Below are positions 44,104-53,112 of a DNA stretch of 64,000 nt, one piece after another (position 1 is the stretch's first letter; every line of letters begins with the position of its first letter). The notes beneath the pieces are model-generated. The model worked only from the letters and a program-made list of their open reading frames with translations, had not been told where the DNA came from and made no database searches. The DNA lies in contig UCHD01000017.1 of the NCBI GenBank assembly GCA_900472175.1, positions 62,001 to 126,000 of the forward strand, in the 5' to 3' direction. This DNA is from Hyphomicrobiales bacterium (lineage in GTDB: Bacteria; Pseudomonadota; Alphaproteobacteria; Rhizobiales; Rhizobiaceae). Made by a program: the position numbers and the translations under genes.

Positions 44104-44136
44104 AAAAAGAAACCGCCGGTGGATGCCGGCGGTTTC
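44104..44136 (-). terminator. Intrinsic terminator of the NDUFA9-like gene
   Basis: On the minus strand, a perfect 11-base stem (GAAACCGCCGG at 44109-44119 pairing with CCGGCGGTTTC at 44126-44136) with a 6-base loop is followed by a T-run (complement of AAAAA at 44104-44108). It stands 36 bases after the stop codon of the gene at 44172. Confidence 0.82.
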
Positions 44137-44171
44137 TCTTGCAGTCTATTTTCAACCTGTGGGCGGCGCGA

Positions 44172-45152
44172 TCAGGCGGCGCTGCCGGACCGGGAATACT
44201 GGCCCTGCGGACGGTAGCGGACCACATAGGATGGCAGCACGGCCTCGACCGAAGTCGGCGCGATGCCGAATGCCTGCAACGTCCGTCCTTCGGTCTGCGC
44301 ATTTGCGGACACGACATTGTCGCTCTTCAACAGCGTGACCTGATCGGAGGTCAGCGGCGGCGCGATGAACGGCACCAGCGATGCAATGGAACCGATCATG
44401 GATGCGATACCGAAGGGGACCGGCAGCAAGGTGCGCTTGCGATCGATCGTCTTCATCAGGATTTCAAGACAGTTCTTGAAGGTCAGGACTTCCGGACCAC
44501 CGATCTCGTAGATCTTGCCTTTGGCGACCTTGCCCTCGACAGACTTGGCAACCGCTTCGGCAACGTCGGTGACATAGACCGGCTGGAACGCGGTTTCGCC
44601 ACCGCCAACGAGCGGCAGCACCGGCGAGAAGCGCGACATTTCGGCAAACTTGTTGAAGAAACCGTCTTCCGGTCCGAAAACGATCGATGGCCGCAGGATC
44701 ACGGCGTCCGGAACAGTTTCCAGGATCGCCTTTTCGGCACGGCCCTTGCTGCGGGCATAGAGCGATTCAGCATTGGCATCGGCCCCGATGGCGGACACAT
44801 GCGTCAATGTCGCGCCAGCACCGCGTGCGGCCTCGGCAACGGCCCGGGCGCCAAAATCCTGGACCGAATCGAATGTGTTGCGGCCGGTCTCGAACAGGAT
44901 GCCGACGCAGTTGACGACATGATCGGAACCATGAACCGCCGCATCGACCGACTTACGGTAACGCAGGTTGGCCTGAACGAAGGAAATCTGCCCGACATTG
45001 CCCAGGGGCTGCAGGAAACCTGCAAGATCCGGGCGGCGAACGGCGACGCGAATGCGAAAGCCGCGCTTGGCCAGAGCCCGCACGACATGCCGGCCGACAA
45101 ACCCGGAACCGCCAAAAACGGTAACGAGCGGCGGAAGATTGGACAAAGTCAT
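44172..45152 (-). CDS. NAD(P)-dependent epimerase/dehydratase, complex I NDUFA9-like
   Basis: A 326-residue atypical SDR. VTVFGGSGFVGRHVVRALAKRGFRIRVAVRRPD is the nucleotide-binding start (residues about 10-42), and AIGADANAESLYARSKGRAEKAIL contains the Y-x-x-x-K pair. VILRPSIVFGPEDGFFNKFAEM is typical of NDUFA9-like proteins. Mitochondrial NDUFA9 is a complex I accessory subunit; the bacterial form is often assigned by similarity only. AGGAG upstream and a clear terminator downstream. Confidence 0.85.
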   Translation of the reverse strand: MTLSNLPPLVTVFGGSGFVGRHVVRALAKRGFRIRVAVRRPDLAGFLQPLGNVGQISFVQANLRYRKSVDAAVHGSDHVVNCVGILFETGRNTFDSVQDFGARAVAEAARGAGATLTHVSAIGADANAESLYARSKGRAEKAILETVPDAVILRPSIVFGPEDGFFNKFAEMSRFSPVLPLVGGGETAFQPVYVTDVAEAVAKSVEGKVAKGKIYEIGGPEVLTFKNCLEILMKTIDRKRTLLPVPFGIASMIGSIASLVPFIAPPLTSDQVTLLKSDNVVSANAQTEGRTLQAFGIAPTSVEAVLPSYVVRYRPQGQYSRSGSAA

Positions 45153-45273
45153 GGCACAGGCACTCCTGATCTGCAGTATGGCGTCTATGAGCTACATAGC
45201 CCAATCGTCGGGCGACGGGAAGGCTTATCGCAAAGGCTTTTCTGCCGCTTTACGCCGCAGTTGCTGCAGTGCA

Positions 45274-45561
45274 TCAGATACCTTCGACGACAACCATTTC
45301 CGCATCGGCACATTGCTGGCGAATGCCGGCAGCGACCTGATACTCCGGAGAATTGTAGCAATCGATCGCAGCTTGCAGCGACGGGAATTCGATCACCACG
45401 TTGCGGCCGCGCACATCGCCCTCCAGACGCTGAAACGGGCCGCCCCGCGCCAGGAAGTTTGCACCAAACGCCTCGAAAGCCGGCTTGGCGGCAGAAACAT
45501 AATCTTTGTAACGCTCGGCATCGCGGACATCGACCCGCGCAATCCAATAGCCCTTGGCCAT
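45274..45561 (-). CDS. DUF1330 domain protein
   Basis: A 95-residue protein of the dimeric alpha-beta barrel fold, opening MAKGYWIARVDVRDAERYKDYV, with FLARGGPFQRLEGDVRGRNVVIEFPS and AIDCYNSPEYQ following. All are typical of the DUF1330 family. AGGGAGA precedes the ATG at 45561. Function is not known; some relatives act as small ligand-binding or oxygenase-like proteins. Single gene between the NDUFA9-like gene and pyrF. Confidence 0.86.
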   Translation of the reverse strand: MAKGYWIARVDVRDAERYKDYVSAAKPAFEAFGANFLARGGPFQRLEGDVRGRNVVIEFPSLQAAIDCYNSPEYQVAAGIRQQCADAEMVVVEGI

Positions 45562-45688
45562 GGCAATCTCCCTAAATTCATCGCAAGCCAGAATTATCGC
45601 TCCGGCTTCTTCCGTCAAATCGCTCGAACGGTCAAGATAGAGGAGGCGTGCTAGACGCGGCGCGTACTGGCTTTGGCCTGAGGTTAGC

Positions 45689-46387
45689 TTAGAGCACGCC
45701 GCTCATTTCAGCGAGAATAGCGCGGGCCGCGGCCTGCGGATCGGCGGCCTTGACGATCGGGCGGGCGACGACGAGATGGCTGGAACCGGCGCGCAAGGCA
45801 TCGGCCGGCGTCATCACGCGTTTCTGGTCGCCCTTGTCGCTGCCGGCCGGGCGAATGCCCGGGGTGACGATCGCCATCTGCGGGCCAACGACCTTGCGGA
45901 CTGCGGCGGACTCTTCGGCCGAGCAAACGATGCCCCCCATGCCAGCGGCACGGGCCTGTTCGGCACGCCGCAGCACCAGCGTATGCGGATCATATTCATA
46001 ACCGGCGTCGATGACGTCCTGCTCGTCCATCGATGTCAGCACGGTAACGCCAAGCAGGCAGAGATCAGAGCCTCTTGCCGCTTCGACGGCCGCCCGCATT
46101 GCCTTCGGATAGGCGTGCAGCGTCAGCATCGACATGCCCATCTTGGCGATGTTCTCGACACCCTTGGCAACCGTGTTGTCGATATCGAGCAGCTTCATAT
46201 CGAGGAAGATCTTCTTGCCGTCTGCGGCCAGATCGCGGGCAAACTCCAGGCCGCCAGCAAAGGCCAGCTGGTAGCCAATCTTGTAGAACAGCACGTCATC
46301 GCCAAGCGCTTTGACGATAGCCTCTGCTTCGCCGATGGTTGGGATATCAAGCCCGACGATCAGCCGGTCGCGCGCGGTTGTAGTCAT
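45689..46387 (-). CDS. pyrF: Orotidine 5'-phosphate decarboxylase
   Basis: The 232-residue enzyme decarboxylates OMP to UMP, the last step of pyrimidine synthesis. Conserved sites are LIVGLDIPT at the N-terminus, [20 protein letters not shown] with the catalytic D-K-D set, [25 protein letters not shown] and [10 protein letters not shown]. The ATG at 46387 overlaps the stop of the upstream gene by four bases (ATGA), and AAGGA lies before it, so this start is preferred over ATGs at 46396 and earlier. Confidence 0.96.
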   Translation of the reverse strand: MTTTARDRLIVGLDIPTIGEAEAIVKALGDDVLFYKIGYQLAFAGGLEFARDLAADGKKIFLDMKLLDIDNTVAKGVENIAKMGMSMLTLHAYPKAMRAAVEAARGSDLCLLGVTVLTSMDEQDVIDAGYEYDPHTLVLRRAEQARAAGMGGIVCSAEESAAVRKVVGPQMAIVTPGIRPAGSDKGDQKRVMTPADALRAGSSHLVVARPIVKAADPQAAARAILAEMSGVL

Positions 46388-46974
46388 TGTTGCCATCCTT
46401 GCCAGAATTCCATGGCGGTCCAGTCGCATGCAAGGGAACGGTCCGCAAGGGAAAATGCGTAGAGGCAGCCGCCACCCGCGAGCTGATCGTGGCTGCGTGA
46501 AATCGGCAAGCCTGCCAGATGACATTTCAGAAGAGTGCCGACGCCGCCATGCCCGACAAAGGCAATCGGCTGAGCCGGATCATGCCGGTCCAATACCGAA
46601 GTGACCGCCGTCACAATCCGTTTCTGGGCATCGACTGCCCGCTCCCAGCCATGGAAACTCTGTTCTGGATTGGCGAAGAACCAGTTGGCCGCCTTCTCGA
46701 ATTCCTCGGGCACCAAAAAGCCTGTAGCCGAGCGGTCGTTTTCGCCGGAATGTTCCAGGACTTCCACCTCGACGCCGCCCGAACGCGCGAGGATCGCGGC
46801 CGTTTCCAGCGCCTTGGTCTCGTCGCTGGAAAGGATGCGGGAAAGCTGGCTGACCCAACTCTGCTGCGCCGTCCTTCCGGCGCGCCCGGCGCCGATCTCG
46901 GACAGCCCCCAGCGGGGAACCGGCACATCCGGTTCAAGCCGGATTTGCGGATGGGTAATGTAAACGCCGAACAT
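46384..46974 (-). CDS. Histidine phosphatase-like protein with altered RHG motif
   Basis: A 196-residue protein with the histidine phosphatase fold. The first motif, normally RHG, reads THP (T7-H8-P9), so the catalytic histidine is kept but the arginine is gone. [14 protein letters not shown] and the second-histidine segment [15 protein letters not shown] are present. It may be a phosphatase with changed specificity or a non-catalytic member. It overlaps pyrF by four bases and follows pmtA by 9 bases, so all three are probably co-transcribed. Confidence 0.82.
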   Translation of the reverse strand: MFGVYITHPQIRLEPDVPVPRWGLSEIGAGRAGRTAQQSWVSQLSRILSSDETKALETAAILARSGGVEVEVLEHSGENDRSATGFLVPEEFEKAANWFFANPEQSFHGWERAVDAQKRIVTAVTSVLDRHDPAQPIAFVGHGGVGTLLKCHLAGLPISRSHDQLAGGGCLYAFSLADRSLACDWTAMEFWQGWQQ

Positions 46975-46983
46975 CGACCGTCC

Positions 46984-47580
46984 TCAATGCGTCTTGCGGT
47001 AAACCCACAGCTGCGCCGGTGGAATGTTGCGGACGACGAAATCATAATGGGAAATCTGGTAACGATCGGGCATCGCGACAACGGGCGAAAGCGGACCGTA
47101 GGAAATCTGGATGACCGGACGGCCAACGGGGATGCGTGACAGGAGATCGTCGATCAACGAGACCCGCATGTGCATCGGAAAGTTCAAAAGCGGCACGGCG
47201 GAAACAACACTGTCGAATTGCTGATCGCGGCGCGGGCCGAGCGTCTTGTCGAGATCGAAGGCGTCGCCGTTGATGAAATCGACATCCGGATAGGTCTTGA
47301 CCAGGTGCTGGTAGAAATCAGTGGAAAATTCGACCGACACCAGGTTTTCCGGCTGAACACCCTTCTGCAGGATCGCCTTGGTGATCACGCCGGTGCCAGG
47401 CCCAAGCTCAAGAACGGGCAGACCTGAATGCGGATTGACGACACTGGCCATTCGCCGGGCAGTGATTCCGGACGTCGGCACGATCGAGCCGACAGCCTTC
47501 ATATTGCTTCGCCAGCCCTTGAAGAAGCGTATTTCCTCGTCGAATTTCTTGCCAATGCGCTCTTTCAGACGAAAATTCAT
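46984..47580 (-). CDS. pmtA: Phosphatidylethanolamine N-methyltransferase PmtA (rhizobial type)
   Basis: A 198-residue SAM-dependent methyltransferase matching the Agrobacterium/Sinorhizobium PmtA group. It has an amphipathic N-terminus (RLKERIGKKFDEEIRFFKGWRSN), LELGPGTGVITKAIL as the SAM site, and ISYGPLSPVV with FVVRNIPPAQLWVYRK at the end. It converts phosphatidylethanolamine stepwise to phosphatidylcholine at the membrane. GGAG precedes the ATG at 47580. First gene of a likely pmtA-phosphatase-pyrF operon. Confidence 0.88.
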   Translation of the reverse strand: MNFRLKERIGKKFDEEIRFFKGWRSNMKAVGSIVPTSGITARRMASVVNPHSGLPVLELGPGTGVITKAILQKGVQPENLVSVEFSTDFYQHLVKTYPDVDFINGDAFDLDKTLGPRRDQQFDSVVSAVPLLNFPMHMRVSLIDDLLSRIPVGRPVIQISYGPLSPVVAMPDRYQISHYDFVVRNIPPAQLWVYRKTH

Positions 47581-47806
47581 GCGTATCTCCAGCAAAACAT
47601 CGTCTGCACCCAAAAGGCTTCATGCCCGCCGGCGCAAACGCAGCATCTCCAACTCCGAAATGATTATGTGTTGTCCTCAGCGACAAAAACAAGTCATTTC
47701 GCGTCATTATATTAGTCTGCTAACAACTGCTGTTTCACCCGTGAGGTAATTACTGCACGGGCTTGGTCCGGACCGGCGCATTTTACCGCCGGATCAACCG
47801 CATACG

Positions 47807-47835
47807 AAAACGGCCGGATCAAATCCGGCCGCTTT
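47807..47835 (-). terminator. Intrinsic terminator after dnaN
   Basis: A perfect 9-base stem (CGGCCGGAT at 47811-47819, ATCCGGCCG at 47823-47831) with a 3-base loop. On the minus strand it is followed by TTTT (47810-47807), directly after the dnaN stop at 47857. A CTTTT on the other side means it could work in both directions. Confidence 0.8.
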
Positions 47836-47856
47836 TCATCTCGAGTACCTCCGGGC

Positions 47857-48975
47857 CTAAACCCGCATCGGCATCAGAACATAAAGCGCATCATCGCCGG
47901 CCGTGTCGCGCACCAGCGTCGGCGAACCGGCATCGGCCAGCATGAAAACGGCATCCGTGCCGGAAAGCTGCGCGGTGATATCGAGCAAGTATTTGGCGTT
48001 GAAGCCGATTTCTAGCGGATCGCTGTCGTAGCCGACAGGAAGCTCTTCCGTCGCGCTGCCCGAATCCGGGTTGTTGACAGTCAGCGTCAGCTGTCCGTCC
48101 GACAGCGCCAGCTTGACGGCGCGGCCGCGCTCGGACGAAATCGTCGAGACGCGGTCAACAGCCTGGGCGAAGGACTGGCAATCGATCTTCAGTTCCTTGT
48201 CGTTGTTGGCCGGAATGACGCGCTGGTAATCCGGGAACGTGCCATCGATCAGCTTCGAGGTCATGATGATCGAGCCGATCGTCAGGCGGATCTTCGCATC
48301 CGACACTTCGACGGTGACAACGACATCCGGGTTGTCGACCAGCTTCTGCAACTCGCTGACGGTCTTGCGCGGAATGATGATGCCCGGCATGCCTTCCGAA
48401 CCCGACGGCGCCTCGAGGTCGGCGCGCGCAAGACGATGGCCGTCGGTGGCAACGGCGCGCAGCTTCAGTTGGCCCTTGCTTTCGATCGTGTGGATATAGA
48501 TGCCGTTCAGATAATAGCGCGTTTCTTCCGTCGAGATCGCAAACTGGGTGCGATCGATCAGCATCTTCAGGTCTGTCGCCTTCATGCGGAACGTGTGGGT
48601 AAAGGCACCGGCGGTCAGATCCGGAAAATCGGACTGCGGCAGGCATTGCAGCGAAAACTTCGAGCGGCCGGACTGGACGGTCATGGCCGTGCCTTCGGCA
48701 TTGGTGGCAAGCGCCACTTCCGAACCGTCAGGCAGCTTGCGGACGATATCGTAAAGCAGGTGCGCGGGGACCGTGGTTGCGCCGGGTGTCTCCACCTGTG
48801 CCGGTGTCGCTTCGGTGATTTCGAGGTCGAGGTCGGTTGCCTTCATTTCGAGGCTGGCGCCGTCGGAGCGCAAAAGCACGTTCGAGAGGATCGGAATGGT
48901 ATTGCGACGCTCGACCACACGGTGAACGTGGTTCAGCGACTTCAGGAGATTGGACCGCTCGAGAGTAATGCGCAT
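47857..48975 (-). CDS. dnaN: DNA polymerase III beta subunit (sliding clamp)
   Basis: The 372-residue clamp has three similar domains of about 120 residues. The N-terminus MRITLERSNLLKSLNHVHRVVERRNTIPILSNVLL is typical, with the conserved TVSELQKLVDNPDVVV region in the middle domain. The C-terminus ends DDALYVLMPMRV, the usual clamp tail. It forms a ring dimer that tethers polymerase to DNA. It is followed by an intrinsic terminator and is transcribed away from rsmI. There is no dnaA or recF next to it, so this is not the classical origin cluster. Confidence 0.98.
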   Translation of the reverse strand: MRITLERSNLLKSLNHVHRVVERRNTIPILSNVLLRSDGASLEMKATDLDLEITEATPAQVETPGATTVPAHLLYDIVRKLPDGSEVALATNAEGTAMTVQSGRSKFSLQCLPQSDFPDLTAGAFTHTFRMKATDLKMLIDRTQFAISTEETRYYLNGIYIHTIESKGQLKLRAVATDGHRLARADLEAPSGSEGMPGIIIPRKTVSELQKLVDNPDVVVTVEVSDAKIRLTIGSIIMTSKLIDGTFPDYQRVIPANNDKELKIDCQSFAQAVDRVSTISSERGRAVKLALSDGQLTLTVNNPDSGSATEELPVGYDSDPLEIGFNAKYLLDITAQLSGTDAVFMLADAGSPTLVRDTAGDDALYVLMPMRV

Positions 48976-49233
48976 GAGATGCTACCGCTTTCAACCATCG
49001 CCGGGCGGGCCGCGCCTCCCGGCTTGAACTTTTGAAGTGTCCCCTTTCGGACGGGGAAGATGTGGACGGGCAAAATGGCAGAAACAAGCCGTCAAAAGCA
49101 AGGGGTAACGGTGGTTGAGCACTAGTAATGTTTGCGGTGCCGCAAATCCGCTGCTCTTGCCGAAGTGCGGCCGCTCACCCATAAAGACTTGGCGCCGGAT
49201 GAACGGCGGGCAAAGGCATGAGGGCATACCGTT

Positions 49234-50163
49234 TTGGAAAAGCAGGCATCGGGCGAAACGCAGACCAACGAGCGGCAGAAAAGCTATCGGCTGCACAATG
49301 TCGTGGTGCCCGCCCGGCCGCTGGAACCGGCGCTCTACCTGGTCGCAACGCCGATCGGCAATCTCTCCGACATTACCTTGCGTGCCCTGGAAACACTGGC
49401 CGGGGCCGATGTGCTGGCCTGCGAAGACACCCGCGTCACCCGCGTGCTTCTGGATCGATACGGCATCGTCAACCGGCCCTATGCCTATCACGAGTATAAT
49501 GCCAACGAAGTCGGCCCTAAGCTCTTGGTGGCCCTCGACGAGGGCAAGTCCGTCGCCCTTGTTTCTGACGCCGGAACGCCCTTGGTCTCTGATCCCGGCT
49601 ACCGGCTCGGCCAAATCGCCATCGAGGCAGGACACCGGGTTGTACCCATTCCTGGCGCGTCTGCGCCTCTGGCGGCCCTGGTCGGGTCCGGGCTTCCCAA
49701 CGATGCCTTCCTGTTTGCGGGCTTCCTGCCGTCAAAGGACAAGGCGCGGCGTGATCGCTTCACCGAACTCGCCAACGTTCCGGCAACCCTGATGTTCTTT
49801 GAATCCCCGCACCGGATCGCAGCCGCCATCGTTGCCGCCCATGATGTGCTGGGCGGCGAACGGCGCGCTTCGGTCTGCCGCGAACTCACCAAGACCTTCG
49901 AGGAATTCCGCCGCGGCACGCTGGCCGAGCTCAAGGCATTTTATGACGAAGGCGCCACCGTCAAGGGCGAGATCGTGCTGGTCATCGGCCCGCCGGATGC
50001 ACCGGCGGCACCGGAGGCTGATGATGTCGATGCCATCCTCTTGAAGCTCGTCAAGGATATGTCGACCGGCAAGGCGGCAACGGAGGCTGCCAAGCAGACC
50101 GGCCTCAACCGCAAGGATCTCTACGACCGGCTGCTGGAGCTCAAAGACCGGGATGAAACCTGA
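49234..50163 (+). CDS. rsmI: 16S rRNA (cytidine(1402)-2'-O)-methyltransferase RsmI
   Basis: The 309-residue methyltransferase modifies C1402 in the ribosomal P site. Signatures are [49 protein letters not shown] and [14 protein letters not shown], and a C-terminal helical domain follows. A TTG start is used here: an in-frame TGA at 49219-49221 rules out earlier starts, and GAGGG lies about nine bases before the TTG. The end overlaps yraN by 11 bases. Confidence 0.95.
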   Translation: MEKQASGETQTNERQKSYRLHNVVVPARPLEPALYLVATPIGNLSDITLRALETLAGADVLACEDTRVTRVLLDRYGIVNRPYAYHEYNANEVGPKLLVALDEGKSVALVSDAGTPLVSDPGYRLGQIAIEAGHRVVPIPGASAPLAALVGSGLPNDAFLFAGFLPSKDKARRDRFTELANVPATLMFFESPHRIAAAIVAAHDVLGGERRASVCRELTKTFEEFRRGTLAELKAFYDEGATVKGEIVLVIGPPDAPAAPEADDVDAILLKLVKDMSTGKAATEAAKQTGLNRKDLYDRLLELKDRDET

Positions 50164-50521
50164 GCCGCCGGACCAGAAAAGACGAAAGGCGCTCCGGCGC
50201 GGATCGCTTGCGGAATATCGCGCTGCGCTTTGCCTCCTCCTCAAGGGCTACCGCATCGTCGCATTCCGCTACCGGACGAAGCTCGGGGAAATCGACATCA
50301 TTGCACGCAAGGGCAATCTGATCGCCTGCATCGAGGTCAAGGCCCGCCGGTCGCTGGAAGATTCTGTATTCGCCGTTTCCGGTCTTGCACAACGCCGCAT
50401 CCGCGCTGCAAGCGACCTCTGGCTCGCGAGACAAAGGGATTCTGCGGCGCTTTCAATCCGCTATGACATCATCTCCGTGACGCCATGGCATTGGCCGGTG
50501 CATCTTCCCGATGCTTTTTGA
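50153..50521 (+). CDS. yraN: UPF0102 (YraN) family protein, nuclease-like
   Basis: A 122-residue protein with the YraN restriction-endonuclease-like fold. The core is [40 protein letters not shown], with the E-x-D...E-x-K catalytic pattern. A helical [13 protein letters not shown] follows. Family members are suspected nucleases of unknown role. It overlaps rsmI by 11 bases, and the pair is conserved across proteobacteria. Confidence 0.9.
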   Translation: MKPEPPDQKRRKALRRGSLAEYRAALCLLLKGYRIVAFRYRTKLGEIDIIARKGNLIACIEVKARRSLEDSVFAVSGLAQRRIRAASDLWLARQRDSAALSIRYDIISVTPWHWPVHLPDAF

Positions 50522-50625
50522 ACAGCTGTGCACAGTTGTAATCGTTCCGACACAAAAGCGTTATGCGGACGTCATGAAAGGGCTTTAGCCGGTTCCTCAC
50601 CCTAAACCTGGTGAAAGGAACGACA

Positions 50626-51924
50626 ATGATCAGGAAATTCACGATGACCGGCCTCGCGCTGGTTTTCTCCGCCACCTCCTCGTTTGCCGCGACCAATATC
50701 AGCTGGTGGCACGGCATGGCCGGCCGCAATGGCGAAGTCATCAACGAGATCGCCACCAAGTTCAACGCATCGCAGACCGCCTGCGCGCTGACCCCGGTTT
50801 CCAAGGGCACCTATGAGGAAGCGCTCGCTTCCGGCATCGCCGCTTTCCGTTCGGGCGAACAGCCGAACATCCTGCAGGTTTTCGATGCCGGTGCAGCCAC
50901 GATCATCAACGCCAAGGGCGCCGTTATCCCGGCTGAAGACCTGATCAACAACGCTGGCTACACGTTCGACCGCGACGCGTTCATCGATGGCGTGCGCTAC
51001 TTCTACGCCGATAGCGACGGCAAGTTCGTCGGCATGCCGTTCAACTCGTCGGCCCCGATCATGTACATCAACGACGAAGCCCTGAAGAAGGCCGGCGTCG
51101 AAGCCCCGAAGACCTGGGAAGAATTCGAAGCCGCCGCTCCGAAGCTGAAGGCCGCCGGTTTCATCCCGCTCGTCCAGTCGCAGCTGACCTGGCAGTTCAC
51201 CGAGAACTTCTTCTCGCGCAACAACATCCAGTTCGCCACCAACAACAACGGTTACGACAGCGTCACCGATACGACGCTCAAGGTCACCGACCCGAACCTC
51301 ATCATGATGTTCGACAAGCTGAAGGCCTGGGCCGATGAAGGCTACTTCGCCTATTACGGTGCCGGCTGGAACGATAACCAGAAGATGTTCGAAGAAAACA
51401 AGGCCGCTCTGTGGATCGGCTCGTCGGGCTCGTTCGGCGGCCTGACCAAGACGGCCCAGATGCCTTTCTCGGCGACCTTCCTGCCGTACTGGGGTTCGAT
51501 CAAGGGTGCAGGCACCTCGTCCTTCATCGGCGGTGCAGCGCTCTTTGCAATGGCCGGAAAGCCGGAAGCCGAAAACAAGTGCGTTGCCGACTTCTTCCAG
51601 TTCCTGACCTCGCCTGAAATCCAGAAATTCTACCATCAGGCAACCGGCTACGTCGCCATCACCAAGGCTGCCTACGAGCTGGCCAAGGCTGAAGGCTACT
51701 ACAAGGAAAAGCCTGCTGCCGAAGTCGGCATCCAGCAGCTGATGCTGCCGGCCGGTGAATGGTCGAAGGGCTACCGCCTCGGCTTCTACCCGCAGATCCG
51801 CGAAATCATGGAACGCGAATACGGCCGCATCTTCGCCGGCGAAGTCTCCGTCAAGGACGCCTTCGACACGATCGAGAAGGAAGGCAACGAACTTCTCGCC
51901 CGTTTCGCAAAGACGGCTGGCTGA
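50626..51924 (+). CDS. ugpB: ABC transporter substrate-binding protein, UgpB-like
   Basis: A 432-residue periplasmic binding protein of the UgpB type (sn-glycerol-3-phosphate and glycerophosphodiesters). The signal peptide (MIRKFTMTGLALVFSATSSFAA) is followed by ISWWHGMAGRNGEVINEIATKFNAS, the family opening. GMPFNSSAPIMYINDEALKKAGV and GSFGGLTKTAQMPFSATFLPYW then follow. AAGGAA precedes the ATG. First gene of ugpBAEC; a mosaic repeat lies between it and ugpA. Confidence 0.93.
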   Translation: MIRKFTMTGLALVFSATSSFAATNISWWHGMAGRNGEVINEIATKFNASQTACALTPVSKGTYEEALASGIAAFRSGEQPNILQVFDAGAATIINAKGAVIPAEDLINNAGYTFDRDAFIDGVRYFYADSDGKFVGMPFNSSAPIMYINDEALKKAGVEAPKTWEEFEAAAPKLKAAGFIPLVQSQLTWQFTENFFSRNNIQFATNNNGYDSVTDTTLKVTDPNLIMMFDKLKAWADEGYFAYYGAGWNDNQKMFEENKAALWIGSSGSFGGLTKTAQMPFSATFLPYWGSIKGAGTSSFIGGAALFAMAGKPEAENKCVADFFQFLTSPEIQKFYHQATGYVAITKAAYELAKAEGYYKEKPAAEVGIQQLMLPAGEWSKGYRLGFYPQIREIMEREYGRIFAGEVSVKDAFDTIEKEGNELLARFAKTAG

Positions 51925-51931
51925 TTTGGTT

Positions 51932-52063
51932 CCCTTCTCCCCATCGGGGAGAAGGTGGCCGAAGGCCGGATGAGGGGGTGTTTCGGCGCGTTCAGAGTAT
52001 GCCGCACCGCCCCCTCATCGCCTCGCTTCACTCGGCACTTCTCCCCGCTGGGGAGAAGAGGGA
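51932..52063. repeat. RIME-like mosaic of three palindromes inside the ugp operon
   Basis: This 132-base stretch contains three perfect stems. CCTTCTCCCC/GGGGAGAAGG (51933-51942 and 51946-51955) and CTTCTCCCC/GGGGAGAAG (52038-52046 and 52050-52058) are local. GATGAGGGGG/CCCCCTCATC (51969-51978 and 52010-52019) spans 31 bases. The pattern is that of intergenic mosaic elements frequent in rhizobia (from memory). It starts 8 bases after the ugpB stop and ends 33 before ugpA, where a stem would protect the ugpB message. Confidence 0.8.
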
Positions 52064-52096
52064 AGTCCCTCGCACGATCATTTTGAAAGCCCGTTC

Positions 52097-53098
52097 ATGA
52101 CGAACACGCCCACATCCCAGGCACTGTCCGCAATATCAGCTGCCCCCGCTGCCGGCGGGTTTTGGCGCATGCTGGGCCTGAACAAATCCGCCAGCAAGCC
52201 GCCGGAAGAGACCGACGCAAAGCGCGTGCAGTTCAACTCGCGGCTCCTGCCCTATCTGTTCCTAGCGCCGCAGATGGCGATCATCTTCATCTTCTTCTAC
52301 TGGCCCTCGGTACAGGCGATCCATTCGTCCTTCTACCTCGAGGACCCCTTCGGCTTCGGCTCGACCTTTGTCGGTTTGGCCAACTATACCGACGTGCTGA
52401 AATCCGGCGAATATCTCGGCATCGCCCGCTTCACCGCCGTCTTTACAGCCCTCGTTACCTTCTTTTCGCTGGCGATCGGCCTGCTTCTCGCCGTCAAGGC
52501 TGATGGCGTCATCCGCGGCAATGCCACTTACAAGACGCTGCTCATCTGGGTCTATGCCATCGCCCCGCCGGTTGCCGGCCTGATGGGCATGATGATGTTT
52601 GACCAGCATATCGGCCCGCTGGTGAAGGTTGCCGCCTTCTTCGGCTGGGACATGAAGGTGGGGCTGAACTACAACGACACGGCCTTCGCGATGATCGTCG
52701 TCTCGGTGTGGAAGCAGATCCCCTACAATTTCATCTTCTTCCTCTCCGGCCTGCAGGGCATTCCGGTCTCCGTGCGCGAGGCAGCACTGATGGACTGCCG
52801 CTCCGGTTTCCGCCGGTTCTGGACGGTCATCCTGCCGCTGCTCGCCCCGACCGCCTTCTTCCTGCTGATCATCAACACCACCTATGCCCTCTTCGACACG
52901 TTCGGCGTCATCGACGTGATGGTGAAGGACAAGGCCGCCAACAACCCGATCACGCTGGTCTACAAGGTCTATATGGACGGCTTCCGCGGCAACGACCTCG
53001 GCGGGTCCTCGGCCCAGTCGGTCATCCTGATGATCATCGTCTTCGTGCTCACCATCTTCCAGTTCCGCTTTATCGAGCGGCGCGTCCACTATAATTGA
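52097..53098 (+). CDS. ugpA: sn-Glycerol-3-phosphate ABC transporter permease UgpA
   Basis: A 333-residue inner-membrane permease with six predicted helices. The ATPase-coupling EAA loop reads VREAALMDCRSGFRRFWTVILPLLAP. About 45 residues at the N-terminus (mostly Ala/Pro/Ser/Lys) precede the first helix, which is longer than usual. Partner of UgpE. Its start lies 33 bases after the mosaic repeat. The ATG has only a weak Shine-Dalgarno (GAAAG). Confidence 0.93.
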   Translation: MTNTPTSQALSAISAAPAAGGFWRMLGLNKSASKPPEETDAKRVQFNSRLLPYLFLAPQMAIIFIFFYWPSVQAIHSSFYLEDPFGFGSTFVGLANYTDVLKSGEYLGIARFTAVFTALVTFFSLAIGLLLAVKADGVIRGNATYKTLLIWVYAIAPPVAGLMGMMMFDQHIGPLVKVAAFFGWDMKVGLNYNDTAFAMIVVSVWKQIPYNFIFFLSGLQGIPVSVREAALMDCRSGFRRFWTVILPLLAPTAFFLLIINTTYALFDTFGVIDVMVKDKAANNPITLVYKVYMDGFRGNDLGGSSAQSVILMIIVFVLTIFQFRFIERRVHYN

Positions 53099-53112
53099 GC
53101 GGGGGCGAGACC

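Noticed and set aside
44067..45575. Open frame of about 500 codons on the plus strand
   Set aside because: Antisense to the NDUFA9-like gene and part of the DUF1330 gene; no domain seen.
47857..48975. dnaN as a sign of the chromosome origin
   Set aside because: No dnaA, recF or gyrB genes and no DnaA-box cluster lie beside it. In rhizobia dnaN is often away from the origin.
50522..50625. Pho box expected upstream of the ugp operon
   Set aside because: The interval was read for the CTGTCAT-type direct repeats of PhoB sites and none was convincing; only a 10-base palindrome (CTGTGCACAG at 50525-50534) is present, which is not a Pho box.
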